Origin: Acinetobacter soli
GTDB taxonomy: Bacteria > Pseudomonadota > Gammaproteobacteria > Pseudomonadales > Moraxellaceae
DNA: 64,000 nt
Reading direction: 5' to 3'
Assembly (NCBI RefSeq): GCF_000760595.1
Contig: NZ_BBNM01000001.1
Span: forward strand, 62,001 to 126,000
Below are positions 45,171 through 53,951 of the stretch, in pieces. Position 1 is the stretch's first letter. Each line of letters begins with the position of its first letter. The notes under the pieces were generated by a model, which saw only the letters and a list, made by a program, of their open reading frames with translations, was not told the origin of the DNA and did no database searches. Made by a program: the position numbers and the translations under genes.

Positions 45171-45949
45171 GCGCTGGTTCCTTTTTTCACTTTGCTTTTC
45201 TTCAACATCTCGGCAGCCAAGTTTAAATACGCCACTGCGCCTTTAGAACTTTTTTCAAAGTAAATAATCGGCAAGCCGTGTGCAGGCGCCTCGGCCAATC
45301 GAACATTACGTGGAATAACCGTATCGTAAAGCTTTTTACCAAAGAACTGCTCAAGCTCTGCCGATACATCACGTGTCAGTGCGTTTCGAGCATCATACAT
45401 GGTACGCAAGACACCAGTGATCTGTAAATTCGGATTGAGCGCCTGCTGAATACGATCAATAGTCTGGGTTAAGTCAGCCAGACCTTCTAGCGCATAATAT
45501 TCGCACTGCATCGGAATGATCACACTATCGACCGCAGCAAGCGCATTGACTGTAATGAGACTCAAACTTGGTGCACAATCGATCACAATATAATCAAACT
45601 TATCACGAATGGTATCTAGCGCTTTTTTTAGAATAAACTCGCGACCATCCTGCTCTGCAATTGCCAATTCGACGCCTGCCAAGTCACGGTTAGAACCTAA
45701 AACTTTGTAGCCGACCTCAGCCTTGGTAATAGCGGTTTCAATCGGAACTTCACCCAGTAAAACATCGGTTACTGAATACAACAGGTCATTTTTTTGAACA
45801 CCCGACCCCATTGTGGCATTACCCTGTGAATCCATATCCACGAGCAATACCCGTTTTTTCAATACCGCTAAAGAGGCCGCCAGATTTACAGCTGTCGTGG
45901 TTTTACCTACGCCACCCTTCTGGTTTGCAATCGCAATAATCTGAGCCAT
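45167..45949 (-). CDS. parA: Chromosome partitioning ATPase ParA (Soj)
   Basis: The 260-residue protein is a small ParA without an N-terminal DNA-binding domain, of the Soj type. The deviant Walker A is KGGVGKTTTAVNLAAS (about residues 11-26), the Walker A' region is VLLVDMDSQGNAT, and the Walker B is YIVIDCAPSLSLIT. It drives ParB-origin complexes along the nucleoid. It overlaps parB (ATGA) and follows rsmG by 13 bases, the classical rsmG-parA-parB order. Confidence 0.96.
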   Translation of the reverse strand: MAQIIAIANQKGGVGKTTTAVNLAASLAVLKKRVLLVDMDSQGNATMGSGVQKNDLLYSVTDVLLGEVPIETAITKAEVGYKVLGSNRDLAGVELAIAEQDGREFILKKALDTIRDKFDYIVIDCAPSLSLITVNALAAVDSVIIPMQCEYYALEGLADLTQTIDRIQQALNPNLQITGVLRTMYDARNALTRDVSAELEQFFGKKLYDTVIPRNVRLAEAPAHGLPIIYFEKSSKGAVAYLNLAAEMLKKSKVKKGTSA

Positions 45950-45962
45950 GAGAACCCCAAAC

Positions 45963-46601
45963 TTAATTTTTTAATTGTTGCAATAAAAGCAAATGACGCT
46001 GCTCGTCCAAACGTGGAACACGCAGTTCGATCACTTGACATGAAAATTCAGTTTTTAACTGTTCGGCCTCTTCGGTTGGTACCAAGCCTTTCATTGCTGC
46101 AATCACGGTTGAATCGTGCATATACGGACGTGCTGCCGCAACAAAATCTGACAGCGATGCAAAAGCACGACTGGTCACCACATCAAATTTACCCAAATCT
46201 TGGATCGAGTCTTCGTTTTCAACGCGGGTTTGTACTGCAATGACATTTTTTAATTTTAAATCTGCAATAAATTGCTTGAGAAAACGAATTTTTTTACCGT
46301 TCGAATCGAGCAATACACAATCACGCTCAGGCTGACACAAGGCAACAATCATGCCGGGCATTCCGCCGCCTGTGCCAACATCTAAAAGACGTCCTGCTGG
46401 TAAATCCTTTAAAATGCTTAAACTATCAAGCAAGTGCTTGACCAGCATTTCTTTTGGATCGCGAATTGCGGTCAGGTTATATGCCTTGTTCCATAATACC
46501 AAGGCATCTTGATACTTTAATAACAATCCTAAAGCATCATCGCTTAGATTCAACCCAAGGGACTGACTGCCCTGTTTTAACTCTTGGAAAAATGGATGCA
46601 T
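45963..46601 (-). CDS. rsmG: 16S rRNA (guanine-527-N7)-methyltransferase RsmG
   Basis: RsmG (GidB) methylates G527 of 16S rRNA, and its loss gives low-level streptomycin resistance in other bacteria. The 212-residue protein has the SAM-binding loop LLDVGTGGGMPGMIVAL at about residues 69-85, the acidic CVLLDSNGKKIRFL, and the RAFASLSDFV motif of the family. It is the first gene of rsmG-parA-parB. The mnmG gene that often precedes it elsewhere is not here. Confidence 0.95.
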   Translation of the reverse strand: MHPFFQELKQGSQSLGLNLSDDALGLLLKYQDALVLWNKAYNLTAIRDPKEMLVKHLLDSLSILKDLPAGRLLDVGTGGGMPGMIVALCQPERDCVLLDSNGKKIRFLKQFIADLKLKNVIAVQTRVENEDSIQDLGKFDVVTSRAFASLSDFVAAARPYMHDSTVIAAMKGLVPTEEAEQLKTEFSCQVIELRVPRLDEQRHLLLLQQLKN

Positions 46602-46670
46602 ATCCGCTTCACATCTTAAAAATTTAGGGGAAGTATACCGATTTCTCGGTCTACGCCTAGTCTCTACCGC

Positions 46671-47375
46671 TTAGTGAATACACAGTTGACTGTAGAAACC
46701 TTGCTTAATTTGTTGATCTAACAGGCTTAATCGCTCTGGGGTACCTACATCAACCCAATCTGCCTGCATTTTCTGTGCGCTTGCGCGTCCATCAAGCATA
46801 GCTTTTTGCAATAAAGGTGCCAAAGGTCTTTTGCCGTCACTTAAACCCGCAAACAGTTGAGGCGATATTACTGCCAAACCACTATAGGTTAATGCCTCAC
46901 CCGCTACTGCCTGCTCAAAGGTAAAGGCGCGCTGTTTGGCCAGTATAAAGTCACCTTTTGGATGCTGCACAGGATTATCGACCAAAACCAGATGCACCAA
47001 ATTATCATGCAGTTCAATTTCAGTAAGTTCATTAAACGCCATGGTGGTCCAGACATCGCCATTAACCAGCAAAAAGGGATCTTGCCCCAAAAGCGGTAAT
47101 GCTCGAATAATTCCACCTGCCGTTTCAAGCCCTTCACCTTCATGCGACCAGAGGATATTTACCCCCAGAGCAGTACCATCTCCAAGCGCCTCGACCAGTT
47201 TATCTGCAAGCCACGCCGTATTGATGACAATATCAGTAATACCGACTTTTTTGAGCTTTTCAATATGCCATACGATTAACGGTTTGCCGCCAACTTGAAG
47301 TAGCGGTTTAGGCGTGTGCAAGGTCAATGGACGCATGCGATTGCCGAGTCCGGCGGCCAAAATCATCGCCTTCAT
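46671..47375 (-). CDS. murU: N-acetylmuramate alpha-1-phosphate uridylyltransferase
   Basis: MurU joins UTP to N-acetylmuramate 1-phosphate in the peptidoglycan recycling route that bypasses de novo UDP-MurNAc synthesis. The 234-residue nucleotidyltransferase has the opening motif MILAAGLGNRMRPLT, then PKPLLQVGGKPLI, VNGDVW with the metal-binding Asp, and a C-terminal WVDVGTPERL. The partner kinase amgK overlaps it by four bases, which supports the MurU assignment rather than a generic sugar nucleotidyltransferase. Confidence 0.88.
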   Translation of the reverse strand: MKAMILAAGLGNRMRPLTLHTPKPLLQVGGKPLIVWHIEKLKKVGITDIVINTAWLADKLVEALGDGTALGVNILWSHEGEGLETAGGIIRALPLLGQDPFLLVNGDVWTTMAFNELTEIELHDNLVHLVLVDNPVQHPKGDFILAKQRAFTFEQAVAGEALTYSGLAVISPQLFAGLSDGKRPLAPLLQKAMLDGRASAQKMQADWVDVGTPERLSLLDQQIKQGFYSQLCIH

Positions 47376-48388
47376 GCTGCAACACTCTCAAAGGTGCCGT
47401 AAGTTTCTTCAAACTTAGGTAAAACTTGTTCCATCATATAACGTCTAAATTCGGCAAGTTCTGGGTAAGGCTGACTTTCTTCCAGCAAATACCACATGAC
47501 TCGCGGAAGATCTTTCAAATATCCTGATTTACCGTCACGTACAAATAAGCGCACAAAAATCCCTAAAATTTTGATGTGTCGCTGAATGGCCATCCAGTCA
47601 GCATCACGCTTAAAGGTTTCAAAACTACGCGCTACTTTTACTTGAGCTGGCAACAACGTATAAAAAGTTTCAAACCATTGGTAAACACGGCTTGGGTCCC
47701 ACTGTACGTAAGCATCACGTGTGATCGAGATCAAATCATACGTGTCAGCACCAATTACTGCATCCTGAAAGTCAATCACACCGAGTGTCTCTTCATTGCC
47801 CAGTTTCATGAGGTTACGGCTGTGAAAATCTCGATGCACAATGACTTGTGGCTGAGCCAGTGCATTTTTGGCGAGCAAATCAAAGGTCTGCTGAATCAAT
47901 TGTTGCTCATCTGAATCAGGCTGAATCTCTAGCGCAGGCAGCATCCACTCGGTGAGTAAATGCATTTCTGCCATCAATTTTTCGTAGCTATATACTGGAA
48001 ATTGATCTTGAGGCGGTATCGATTGCAAATGAATGAGTTGTTTAAACGACTGCAAATAGTAGGCATCAACTGTCTGGTCATTAAGTAAAGTCGAAAGCAA
48101 CACATCGCCAAAATCTTCAAGCAATAAAAAACCTTGAGCTAGATCTTTGGCCACAATATGCGGAACACGAACACCATGCCGATCAAAAAACTCGTCAATT
48201 TGAACAAATGGCACACAATCTTCTTTTTCTGGTGGCGCATCCATTAACATATAGGTATTATTTTTGTATTCGACTCGCGCATAACGGCGAAAACTTGCGT
48301 CTCCGGCAAGAAATTGAATTCTAAAATCGCTTGAATTTAGAATCGAAGTAAGCCAGATATGTATCAATTGTTCACGTTGTGTATTCAT
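47372..48388 (-). CDS. amgK: N-acetylmuramate/N-acetylglucosamine kinase AmgK
   Basis: AmgK phosphorylates the anomeric position of MurNAc and GlcNAc, giving the substrate of MurU. The 338-residue protein is an aminoglycoside phosphotransferase-like kinase with IVHRDFHSRNLMKL (catalytic Asp) and GVIDFQDAVIGADTYDL (DFG-like metal site). The start is the ATG at 48388; a TTG two codons upstream is less likely. It is divergent from lptD, with about 110 bases between. The pair amgK-murU beside lptD and surA is also known in Pseudomonas. Confidence 0.9.
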   Translation of the reverse strand: MNTQREQLIHIWLTSILNSSDFRIQFLAGDASFRRYARVEYKNNTYMLMDAPPEKEDCVPFVQIDEFFDRHGVRVPHIVAKDLAQGFLLLEDFGDVLLSTLLNDQTVDAYYLQSFKQLIHLQSIPPQDQFPVYSYEKLMAEMHLLTEWMLPALEIQPDSDEQQLIQQTFDLLAKNALAQPQVIVHRDFHSRNLMKLGNEETLGVIDFQDAVIGADTYDLISITRDAYVQWDPSRVYQWFETFYTLLPAQVKVARSFETFKRDADWMAIQRHIKILGIFVRLFVRDGKSGYLKDLPRVMWYLLEESQPYPELAEFRRYMMEQVLPKFEETYGTFESVAA

Positions 48389-48499
48389 TTGCAATAAAAT
48401 CTAAAACGGGCTGAGATTTTGAAGTTCTAAGTGTAGCCACTTATAAACTTTTTCTCTATGATGCGACAATAATTAATTGCGTTTTAGCATACTTGGTTA

Positions 48500-50959
48500 A
48501 TGACACAAATGAAGTATCAGTTTAAATTTAATCCGTTAGCAGCTGCTATTTTTACACTTTTGTGTGGTAGCACCATACAATCAAGCTATGCTGAAGCCAA
48601 CGATACAGCTTCGACTGTGGACAATAAAAGACTCAAGGACAGTATTCAAAAAGCCTATCCGGGACAAGAGTTTTTTGAGCAGTATTATGTCGAGAAATCA
48701 TCTCCGGAAGCTCAGGTGCGTGATACCAAATCATTGAGTTCCGCTTTTTGTAGCGGTACATGGATTACTCCGATCAGTCCGACCACACAAGCTGTTGACC
48801 CTAAAGAGGCCACATCTACAGTCACAGCAGACTATGCACATTACAATCCGAATGGCGATTCAGAACTTGAAGGCAATGTTCTGATTGATCAGCAAGGCCG
48901 ATCTGTGCGTGCCGATAAAGTCACGATCGATAAAAGCCAAACCTATGCCAACGCGCAAGGGAATGTGCAGCTTGCACAAGCTGGATTGCTGGCCAAAAGC
49001 GATCAGGTTAATTACAACCTGAAAACCCAGCAAGGTGATTTAAAAAATAGCTATTATATTTCTGAGCAGCAACATGCGCATGGCCGTGCAGACCTGATTC
49101 AGCGTACCTCACCGGATGTACTGGTGCTGCACAATGCCACCTATACCACTTGCCCACCCGAGCAAAAGCCAACTTGGAAAATTCAAGCCAAAGAAATTGA
49201 ACTAAATCAGGAAACCGGGCGTGGTGTAACCAAAGGTACCAAGTTATATGTAAAAGATGTCCCTGTTTTGGCAGTACCGTATTTTAATTTCCCGATCGAT
49301 GACCGCCGAACCACCGGGATTCTTAACCCAAACTTGGGTTTCTCAAACGATGGTGGGCTTGAACTCACCGTACCGGTTTATTTGAATCTTGCGCCAAATT
49401 ACGATGCAACGGTTACTCCACGATATATTTCAGATCGTGGAATGATGCTAGAAAGTGAGTTTAGGTATTTAACCGAAAATTTTGGTCAAGGTCGTATTTG
49501 GGGTGGCTACTTACCAAGTGATGATCGATACAATAATCAAGATCGTAAAGATTTTAACCTTTTGCACAAATGGCAAATTAACGATTATTTAACGGCAGAT
49601 GCAGAATATCACTACGCCTCTGATAAAGATTACATCACCGACTTAGATACCAATCCAGATTCTAAAACCGATTTGAATCTACGCCGTGCGGCCACTCTAA
49701 AGTATAAAAATCAAATCCCTGGTCTGACTGCGCAATTAAAAGTTGAAAATTTTCAAACTCTTGACAAAACAGTCGATGATGTTGATAAACCTTATGCACG
49801 CTTGCCGCAGTTCTTGCTCAACTATGTGACGGGCAATCCGCTTGGTTTGCAATACGAATATAACAACGACACTGCGTACTTTAAAAAGAACATTGATAAT
49901 GCTGCTAATTATAGTACTCAACCAAGTGGAACACGTTTTTATAATCAGTTAGCAACAAGGTATAATTACCGTACTCCTTGGGCCTTTGTAATTCCAGAAG
50001 CTTCAATTCGTAGTATCAACACCTTCTACGATCAAAATACAGTCGAAAATCTAGGATTAAACTCAGACAACAAAAGTAAATCAGTCGTTGTGCCACAATT
50101 TACTTTAGATACTGGTCTAATTTTTCAACGTGATGGTAAGTACCTTCAAACCATTACACCACGTGCATTTTATGCCTATTCACCTTATAAAAATCAAACA
50201 GATTATCCAAACTTTGATACCACATCCGCTTCAATCAACTACGATCAGCTCTTTAGCCCGTATCGTTTTTATGGTCATGACCGTTTAGAAGACAACAACT
50301 TCCTTTCTTTGGGCGTTAGCTATAGCTTGTTTGATACCGAAGGCCTTGAACGAATTCGTGCAGGTGTTGGCCAAAGTTTTTATTTCTCTGATCGCCGTGT
50401 GACACTAACAAACAGCACTGACACTGAAGATACGTCTAAAACATCAGGGCCGATTGTCAGTATCTCGAGCCAGCTGACAAACAAGTTTACAGTAAGTGCC
50501 AACTCGGCATGGATGTCTAATGGCAATAATTCTCAGCACGATTTCCAAGCCTATTTCACAGGTGACAACGGAAATCTTTATAACGTTGGTTACTTTAACC
50601 GCAAGGAAATTGTAGATCGTCAAGTGGCGTACGATGCGGCTGTTGCATCATTTGTACAACCAATCAAGAACAACTGGCGTATTATGGGCCATGTTCAATA
50701 TGACTTCAGAAACAACGTCGCACGTGAATACCTGCTTGGCGTAAATTATGAATCATGTTGTTATGCGGTTTCTGTTTACGGCCGTTCTTACTACAACGAT
50801 CTAGACGATCCGAAAGATCCGAACGTCAACGTTAAGCGCGCGGTGATGGCAGAAATCACATTTAAAGGATTAGGCGGCTTAAACAACAAGTTAGCTTCTT
50901 TATTGGAAAATCGCGTTTTAGGCTTTAAAGAAATTAATCAATCTTGGACACAACGTTAA
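48500..50959 (+). CDS. lptD: LPS-assembly protein LptD
   Basis: LptD inserts LPS or LOS into the outer leaflet of the outer membrane. The 819-residue protein has a signal peptide (ending near SSYA), an N-terminal OstA-like domain at about 105-195 (SELEGNVLIDQQG, ANAQGNVQLAQ), and a large barrel. The cysteines are C84, C218 and the adjacent pair C753-C754, the layout needed for the two interdomain disulfides that mature the E. coli protein. The frame has ATGs at 48500 and 48509; both precede the signal peptide. It overlaps surA by one base. Confidence 0.94.
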   Translation: MTQMKYQFKFNPLAAAIFTLLCGSTIQSSYAEANDTASTVDNKRLKDSIQKAYPGQEFFEQYYVEKSSPEAQVRDTKSLSSAFCSGTWITPISPTTQAVDPKEATSTVTADYAHYNPNGDSELEGNVLIDQQGRSVRADKVTIDKSQTYANAQGNVQLAQAGLLAKSDQVNYNLKTQQGDLKNSYYISEQQHAHGRADLIQRTSPDVLVLHNATYTTCPPEQKPTWKIQAKEIELNQETGRGVTKGTKLYVKDVPVLAVPYFNFPIDDRRTTGILNPNLGFSNDGGLELTVPVYLNLAPNYDATVTPRYISDRGMMLESEFRYLTENFGQGRIWGGYLPSDDRYNNQDRKDFNLLHKWQINDYLTADAEYHYASDKDYITDLDTNPDSKTDLNLRRAATLKYKNQIPGLTAQLKVENFQTLDKTVDDVDKPYARLPQFLLNYVTGNPLGLQYEYNNDTAYFKKNIDNAANYSTQPSGTRFYNQLATRYNYRTPWAFVIPEASIRSINTFYDQNTVENLGLNSDNKSKSVVVPQFTLDTGLIFQRDGKYLQTITPRAFYAYSPYKNQTDYPNFDTTSASINYDQLFSPYRFYGHDRLEDNNFLSLGVSYSLFDTEGLERIRAGVGQSFYFSDRRVTLTNSTDTEDTSKTSGPIVSISSQLTNKFTVSANSAWMSNGNNSQHDFQAYFTGDNGNLYNVGYFNRKEIVDRQVAYDAAVASFVQPIKNNWRIMGHVQYDFRNNVAREYLLGVNYESCCYAVSVYGRSYYNDLDDPKDPNVNVKRAVMAEITFKGLGGLNNKLASLLENRVLGFKEINQSWTQR

Positions 50960-52299
50960 TGAAGACAAAGTATTTGAAACAGTTATTTAAAACAACCGCG
51001 CTGGCTCTGGTTGTTTCTTCATCAATGCAAAGTTTTGCAGCGCCAACAGACGAAGTCGTTGCAATTGTGGACAATAGCGTCATTCTTAAAAGCGATTTAG
51101 ATCAAGGTGTCACTGAAGCAACACACCAGCTTGAAGCACAAAAAAAAGGGCTTCCACCACAAAACTTCTTGCAACGTCAGGTGCTTGATCAGTTGATTTT
51201 ACGTGAAGCCCAACTTGAAATGGTGAAACGTTATAACATCAAGATTGATGAAAACACACTCAATGATGCTGTACTCAAAGTAGCTGGTCAGTCAGGTATT
51301 AAATCACTCCCTGCCTTTCAACAGAAACTCGATGGTATAGCACCGGGAACTTATGCAGCACTGCGTGCTCGTATCAGTCAAGATTTGGCAATCAATCGCT
51401 TACGTCAGCAGCAAGTCATGTCACGTATCAAAATTAGTGATCAAGACGTTGAAAACTTTTTGAAGTCACCTCAAGGTCAGGCAATGCTTGGTAGTCAGGT
51501 TCATGTTATTCATGCGCGTATCTCTGCCCAACAAGGAGTAGATCCGCAGCAGCTTGCCAAAGTTGCGCAAGATGTAAAACAAGCCTTGAATGAAAGTAAT
51601 GACATTGCGGCGATTGGTAAAAAATTCTCAACCAAAGACGTTAAGGTCGAAGGTGCAGACATGGGATACCGTGATCTTGCCGACCTGCCTTCCGAATTAG
51701 CTGCGCGTGTTAGTCCACTTCAGCAAGGTCAAACTACCGAGCTGATTAATGTTCGTGATGGCATTCATGTTTTGAAATTGATCGAACGAAAAAGTAGCGA
51801 TCAAAAAGCCATGGTGACCCAATACCAGACGCGCCATATTTTAATTCAGCCGTCTGAAGTCATCAGTCCGGATATGGCCAAACAAACTATTGATAGCATT
51901 TATAATCGTTTAAAGTCGGGTGAAGACTTTACCACACTCGCCGCAACCTACTCTTCTGATACAGGCTCAGCACGTGATGGCGGAAGTTTGGGCTGGGTAA
52001 CGCCGGGCAGTATGGTGCCACAGTTCGAAGAGAAAATGAAAAATACACCAGTCGGACAAATTAGTCAGCCATTCCAGACTCAATATGGATGGCATATTCT
52101 TGAAGTCACTGGCGTTCGTGAAAAAGACATGACTCAAGAATATCAAGAACGTATGGCACGTCAGATCTTGGGTGAGCGACAGTTTGATAGTGAACTGGAT
52201 AGCTGGTTGCGTGAAGTACGTGCCCATGCGTATGTACAAATCAAGGATCCGGAACTTGATACAAAATTGCAGCGAGCAAAAGCTATAGCAGCACAGTAA
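50959..52299 (+). CDS. surA: Periplasmic chaperone and peptidyl-prolyl isomerase SurA
   Basis: SurA escorts outer-membrane proteins, LptD among them, across the periplasm. The 446-residue protein has a signal peptide ending SSMQSFA, an N-terminal chaperone domain, and two parvulin domains: the first at about 175-275 and the second at about 285-385, with TRHILIQPSEV and GGSLGWVTPGSMVPQF. The TTG 15 bases upstream is less likely than the ATG at 50959, which overlaps the lptD stop (TAATG). The pdxA-rsmA genes often found next are absent; a terminator follows. Confidence 0.94.
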   Translation: MKTKYLKQLFKTTALALVVSSSMQSFAAPTDEVVAIVDNSVILKSDLDQGVTEATHQLEAQKKGLPPQNFLQRQVLDQLILREAQLEMVKRYNIKIDENTLNDAVLKVAGQSGIKSLPAFQQKLDGIAPGTYAALRARISQDLAINRLRQQQVMSRIKISDQDVENFLKSPQGQAMLGSQVHVIHARISAQQGVDPQQLAKVAQDVKQALNESNDIAAIGKKFSTKDVKVEGADMGYRDLADLPSELAARVSPLQQGQTTELINVRDGIHVLKLIERKSSDQKAMVTQYQTRHILIQPSEVISPDMAKQTIDSIYNRLKSGEDFTTLAATYSSDTGSARDGGSLGWVTPGSMVPQFEEKMKNTPVGQISQPFQTQYGWHILEVTGVREKDMTQEYQERMARQILGERQFDSELDSWLREVRAHAYVQIKDPELDTKLQRAKAIAAQ

Positions 52300-52308
52300 T
52301 CATTTAAT

Positions 52309-52338
52309 AGAACCAGCCAAATGCTGGTTCTTTTTTAT
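52309..52338 (+). terminator. Rho-independent terminator after surA
   Basis: AGAACCAGC (52309-52317) and GCTGGTTCT (52323-52331) pair perfectly over 9 bp with a 5-base loop, followed by a T6 tract. Confidence 0.9.
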
Positions 52339-52347
52339 ATTTTAGAT

Positions 52348-52382
52348 AAAAAAAACCTCAGTCATATCGACTGAGGTTTTTT
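52348..52382. terminator. Terminator after hfq, possibly bidirectional
   Basis: A perfect 14-bp stem (52350-52363 with 52369-52382, core CCTCAGTC/GACTGAGG) is flanked by an A8 and a T6 tract. It stands 12 bases from the hfq stop codon and serves the minus strand; it is also a second stop for surA. Confidence 0.9.
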
Positions 52383-52393
52383 ACTGAAACAGA

Positions 52394-52909
52394 TTAACGG
52401 TTGTTAGAATCGTCGTCCTGTCCATCTTCGAATTTTGTATCGTTGTCAAAGCCAGAAGCGCCTTGACCGCCGAAGCCACCTTGACCGCCGAAGCCACCTT
52501 GACCACCAAAACCACCTTGACCACCGAAGCCGCCTTGACCGCCGAAGCCGCCGCCTTGACCACCGAAGCCACCTTGACCACCGAAGCCACCTTGACCACC
52601 GAAGCCACCGCCTTGACCGCCGAAGCCGCTACCTTGACCGCCGAAGCCACCACCCTGACCACCAAAACCACCTTGTGGTGCACCAGCTGGCGCGCCTGCT
52701 GGACGTGGGTTACGTGCAGGAACTACAGTTGAAATTGCATGCTTGTAAACCATTTGGCTTACCGTATTTTTTAGCAACACTACGTATTGGTCGAAAGATT
52801 CAATGTGACCTTGTAATTTAATACCATTCACAAGAAAGATTGACACAGGAATACGTTCTTTACGGAGAGAATTTAAGAACGGATCTTGTAATGTTTGACC
52901 TTTAGACAT
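52394..52909 (-). CDS. hfq: RNA chaperone Hfq with long glycine-rich tail
   Basis: Hfq binds small RNAs and mRNAs and pairs them. Residues 1-66 are the Sm core, with [19 protein letters not shown] and the Sm2 motif [12 protein letters not shown]. Residues 80-150 then form eleven copies of FGGQG, separated by one or two Gly or Ser residues, and the end ([11 protein letters not shown]) is acidic. At 171 residues it is far longer than E. coli Hfq (102). Long glycine-rich tails are described for Acinetobacter Hfq, so this is a lineage feature and not an error. It is the last gene of tsaE-mutL-miaA-hfq. Confidence 0.95.
   Translation of the reverse strand: MSKGQTLQDPFLNSLRKERIPVSIFLVNGIKLQGHIESFDQYVVLLKNTVSQMVYKHAISTVVPARNPRPAGAPAGAPQGGFGGQGGGFGGQGSGFGGQGGGFGGQGGFGGQGGFGGQGGGFGGQGGFGGQGGFGGQGGFGGQGGFGGQGASGFDNDTKFEDGQDDDSNNR
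52460..52672 (-). repeat. Tandem repeat encoding the FGGQG units of Hfq
   Basis: The stretch consists of eleven in-frame, nearly identical 18- or 21-base units (plus-strand form GACCGCCGAAGCCACCTT and close variants). All length steps are multiples of three, so expansion or loss of a unit would keep the Hfq reading frame. Confidence 0.9.
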
Positions 52910-53000
52910 TTTATAACTCCAAAAAAATTAAAATCAGCGCAAAAAACCATCTTTATTTTTCAATTAAAATTTATAAAAAAGATAGTATGTAAATTTTGCT

Positions 53001-53945
53001 TTATCCATAAGAGTTTCGCAAGTCTTGTTGAGCCTGCTTTATAGTTAAATAAGTTTTAAAATAGTGCTTTTCTTGCAACGAACGTAACCAAGTGTATTGA
53101 CGTTTCGCAAGTTGTCGTGTCGCGAATAATGCCTTATCTTCCATTTCCCTCCTATTTATGTGACTTTTATCACTTTTTAACAGAAAATCGAGTGCTTGAC
53201 GATACCCGACAGACCGCATTGAAGGTAAATTTTCATCCAAATCGTATTTTTTAATTAAAGCTTCCACCTCATTTAAAAAACCGATATCCCACATTTTGAG
53301 CAATCTTTGCTCAATTCGCTGGTGTAATTCTACCCGATCTGGCAGCAAAGCATAGTTATGAAATGTGTAACGATATGGTAAATTTTTCGGTTGCTCCATT
53401 TGTAATTGCGTAATCGGTATACCAGTCAATCGATAGACTTCTAGTGCGCGAATAATACGCTGGCGATCAGATACATTAAACTTTTCACCTGCGGTCGGAT
53501 CCACTTTGCGCAATTGTTCATGCACAGCTTCCCACCCTTCAAGCGCAGCCTGCTGTTCAATTTCTGCCCGAATATCAGCATTTGCACTTGGAAGATTGCT
53601 TGACAGTCCTTCAAGTAAGGCCTTGAAGTACAGCATGGTTCCACCAACTAAAATAGGCGTTTTGCCTTGCTGGTGGCACTGGTCGATCAAGCGCGTGGCA
53701 TCATCGACAAATTGCGCAGCAGAATACACTTCTAGTGGCGTAATAATATCAATTAAATGATGCGGATATTGTGCCTGCTCTTCTTTGGTGGGCTTTGCTG
53801 TACCGATATCCATATCTTGATAAATCAATGCAGAATCTACAGAAATCAGTTCAAATTGACCCTGCTCATACAGTTCACATGCCAAGGCTGTTTTACCGCT
53901 TGCGGTCGGCCCCATCAAATTGATTACGGGCAAAGAAGTTGACAT
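53001..53945 (-). CDS. miaA: tRNA dimethylallyltransferase
   Basis: MiaA adds a dimethylallyl group to A37 of tRNAs that read codons beginning with U. The 314-residue protein has the P-loop [11 protein letters not shown] at about residues 12-22, [16 protein letters not shown], and [18 protein letters not shown] with the catalytic region. The order mutL-miaA-hfq is conserved in gammaproteobacteria. It lies 6 bases after mutL and about 90 bases before hfq, where promoters for hfq are known in other species. Confidence 0.96.
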   Translation of the reverse strand: MSTSLPVINLMGPTASGKTALACELYEQGQFELISVDSALIYQDMDIGTAKPTKEEQAQYPHHLIDIITPLEVYSAAQFVDDATRLIDQCHQQGKTPILVGGTMLYFKALLEGLSSNLPSANADIRAEIEQQAALEGWEAVHEQLRKVDPTAGEKFNVSDRQRIIRALEVYRLTGIPITQLQMEQPKNLPYRYTFHNYALLPDRVELHQRIEQRLLKMWDIGFLNEVEALIKKYDLDENLPSMRSVGYRQALDFLLKSDKSHINRREMEDKALFATRQLAKRQYTWLRSLQEKHYFKTYLTIKQAQQDLRNSYG

Positions 53946-53951
53946 GAAAAA

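Noticed and set aside
46005..46020. Half of a parS-like site (ACGTGGAACA) in the rsmG 3' end
   Set aside because: Only one half matches the consensus. The other half does not, so it is not a convincing ParB site.
52435..52821. Long open frames on the opposite strand of hfq, rich in Ala, Thr and Glu or in His, Asp and Arg
   Set aside because: They arise from the glycine-rich tandem repeat of hfq and have no start signal or family resemblance.
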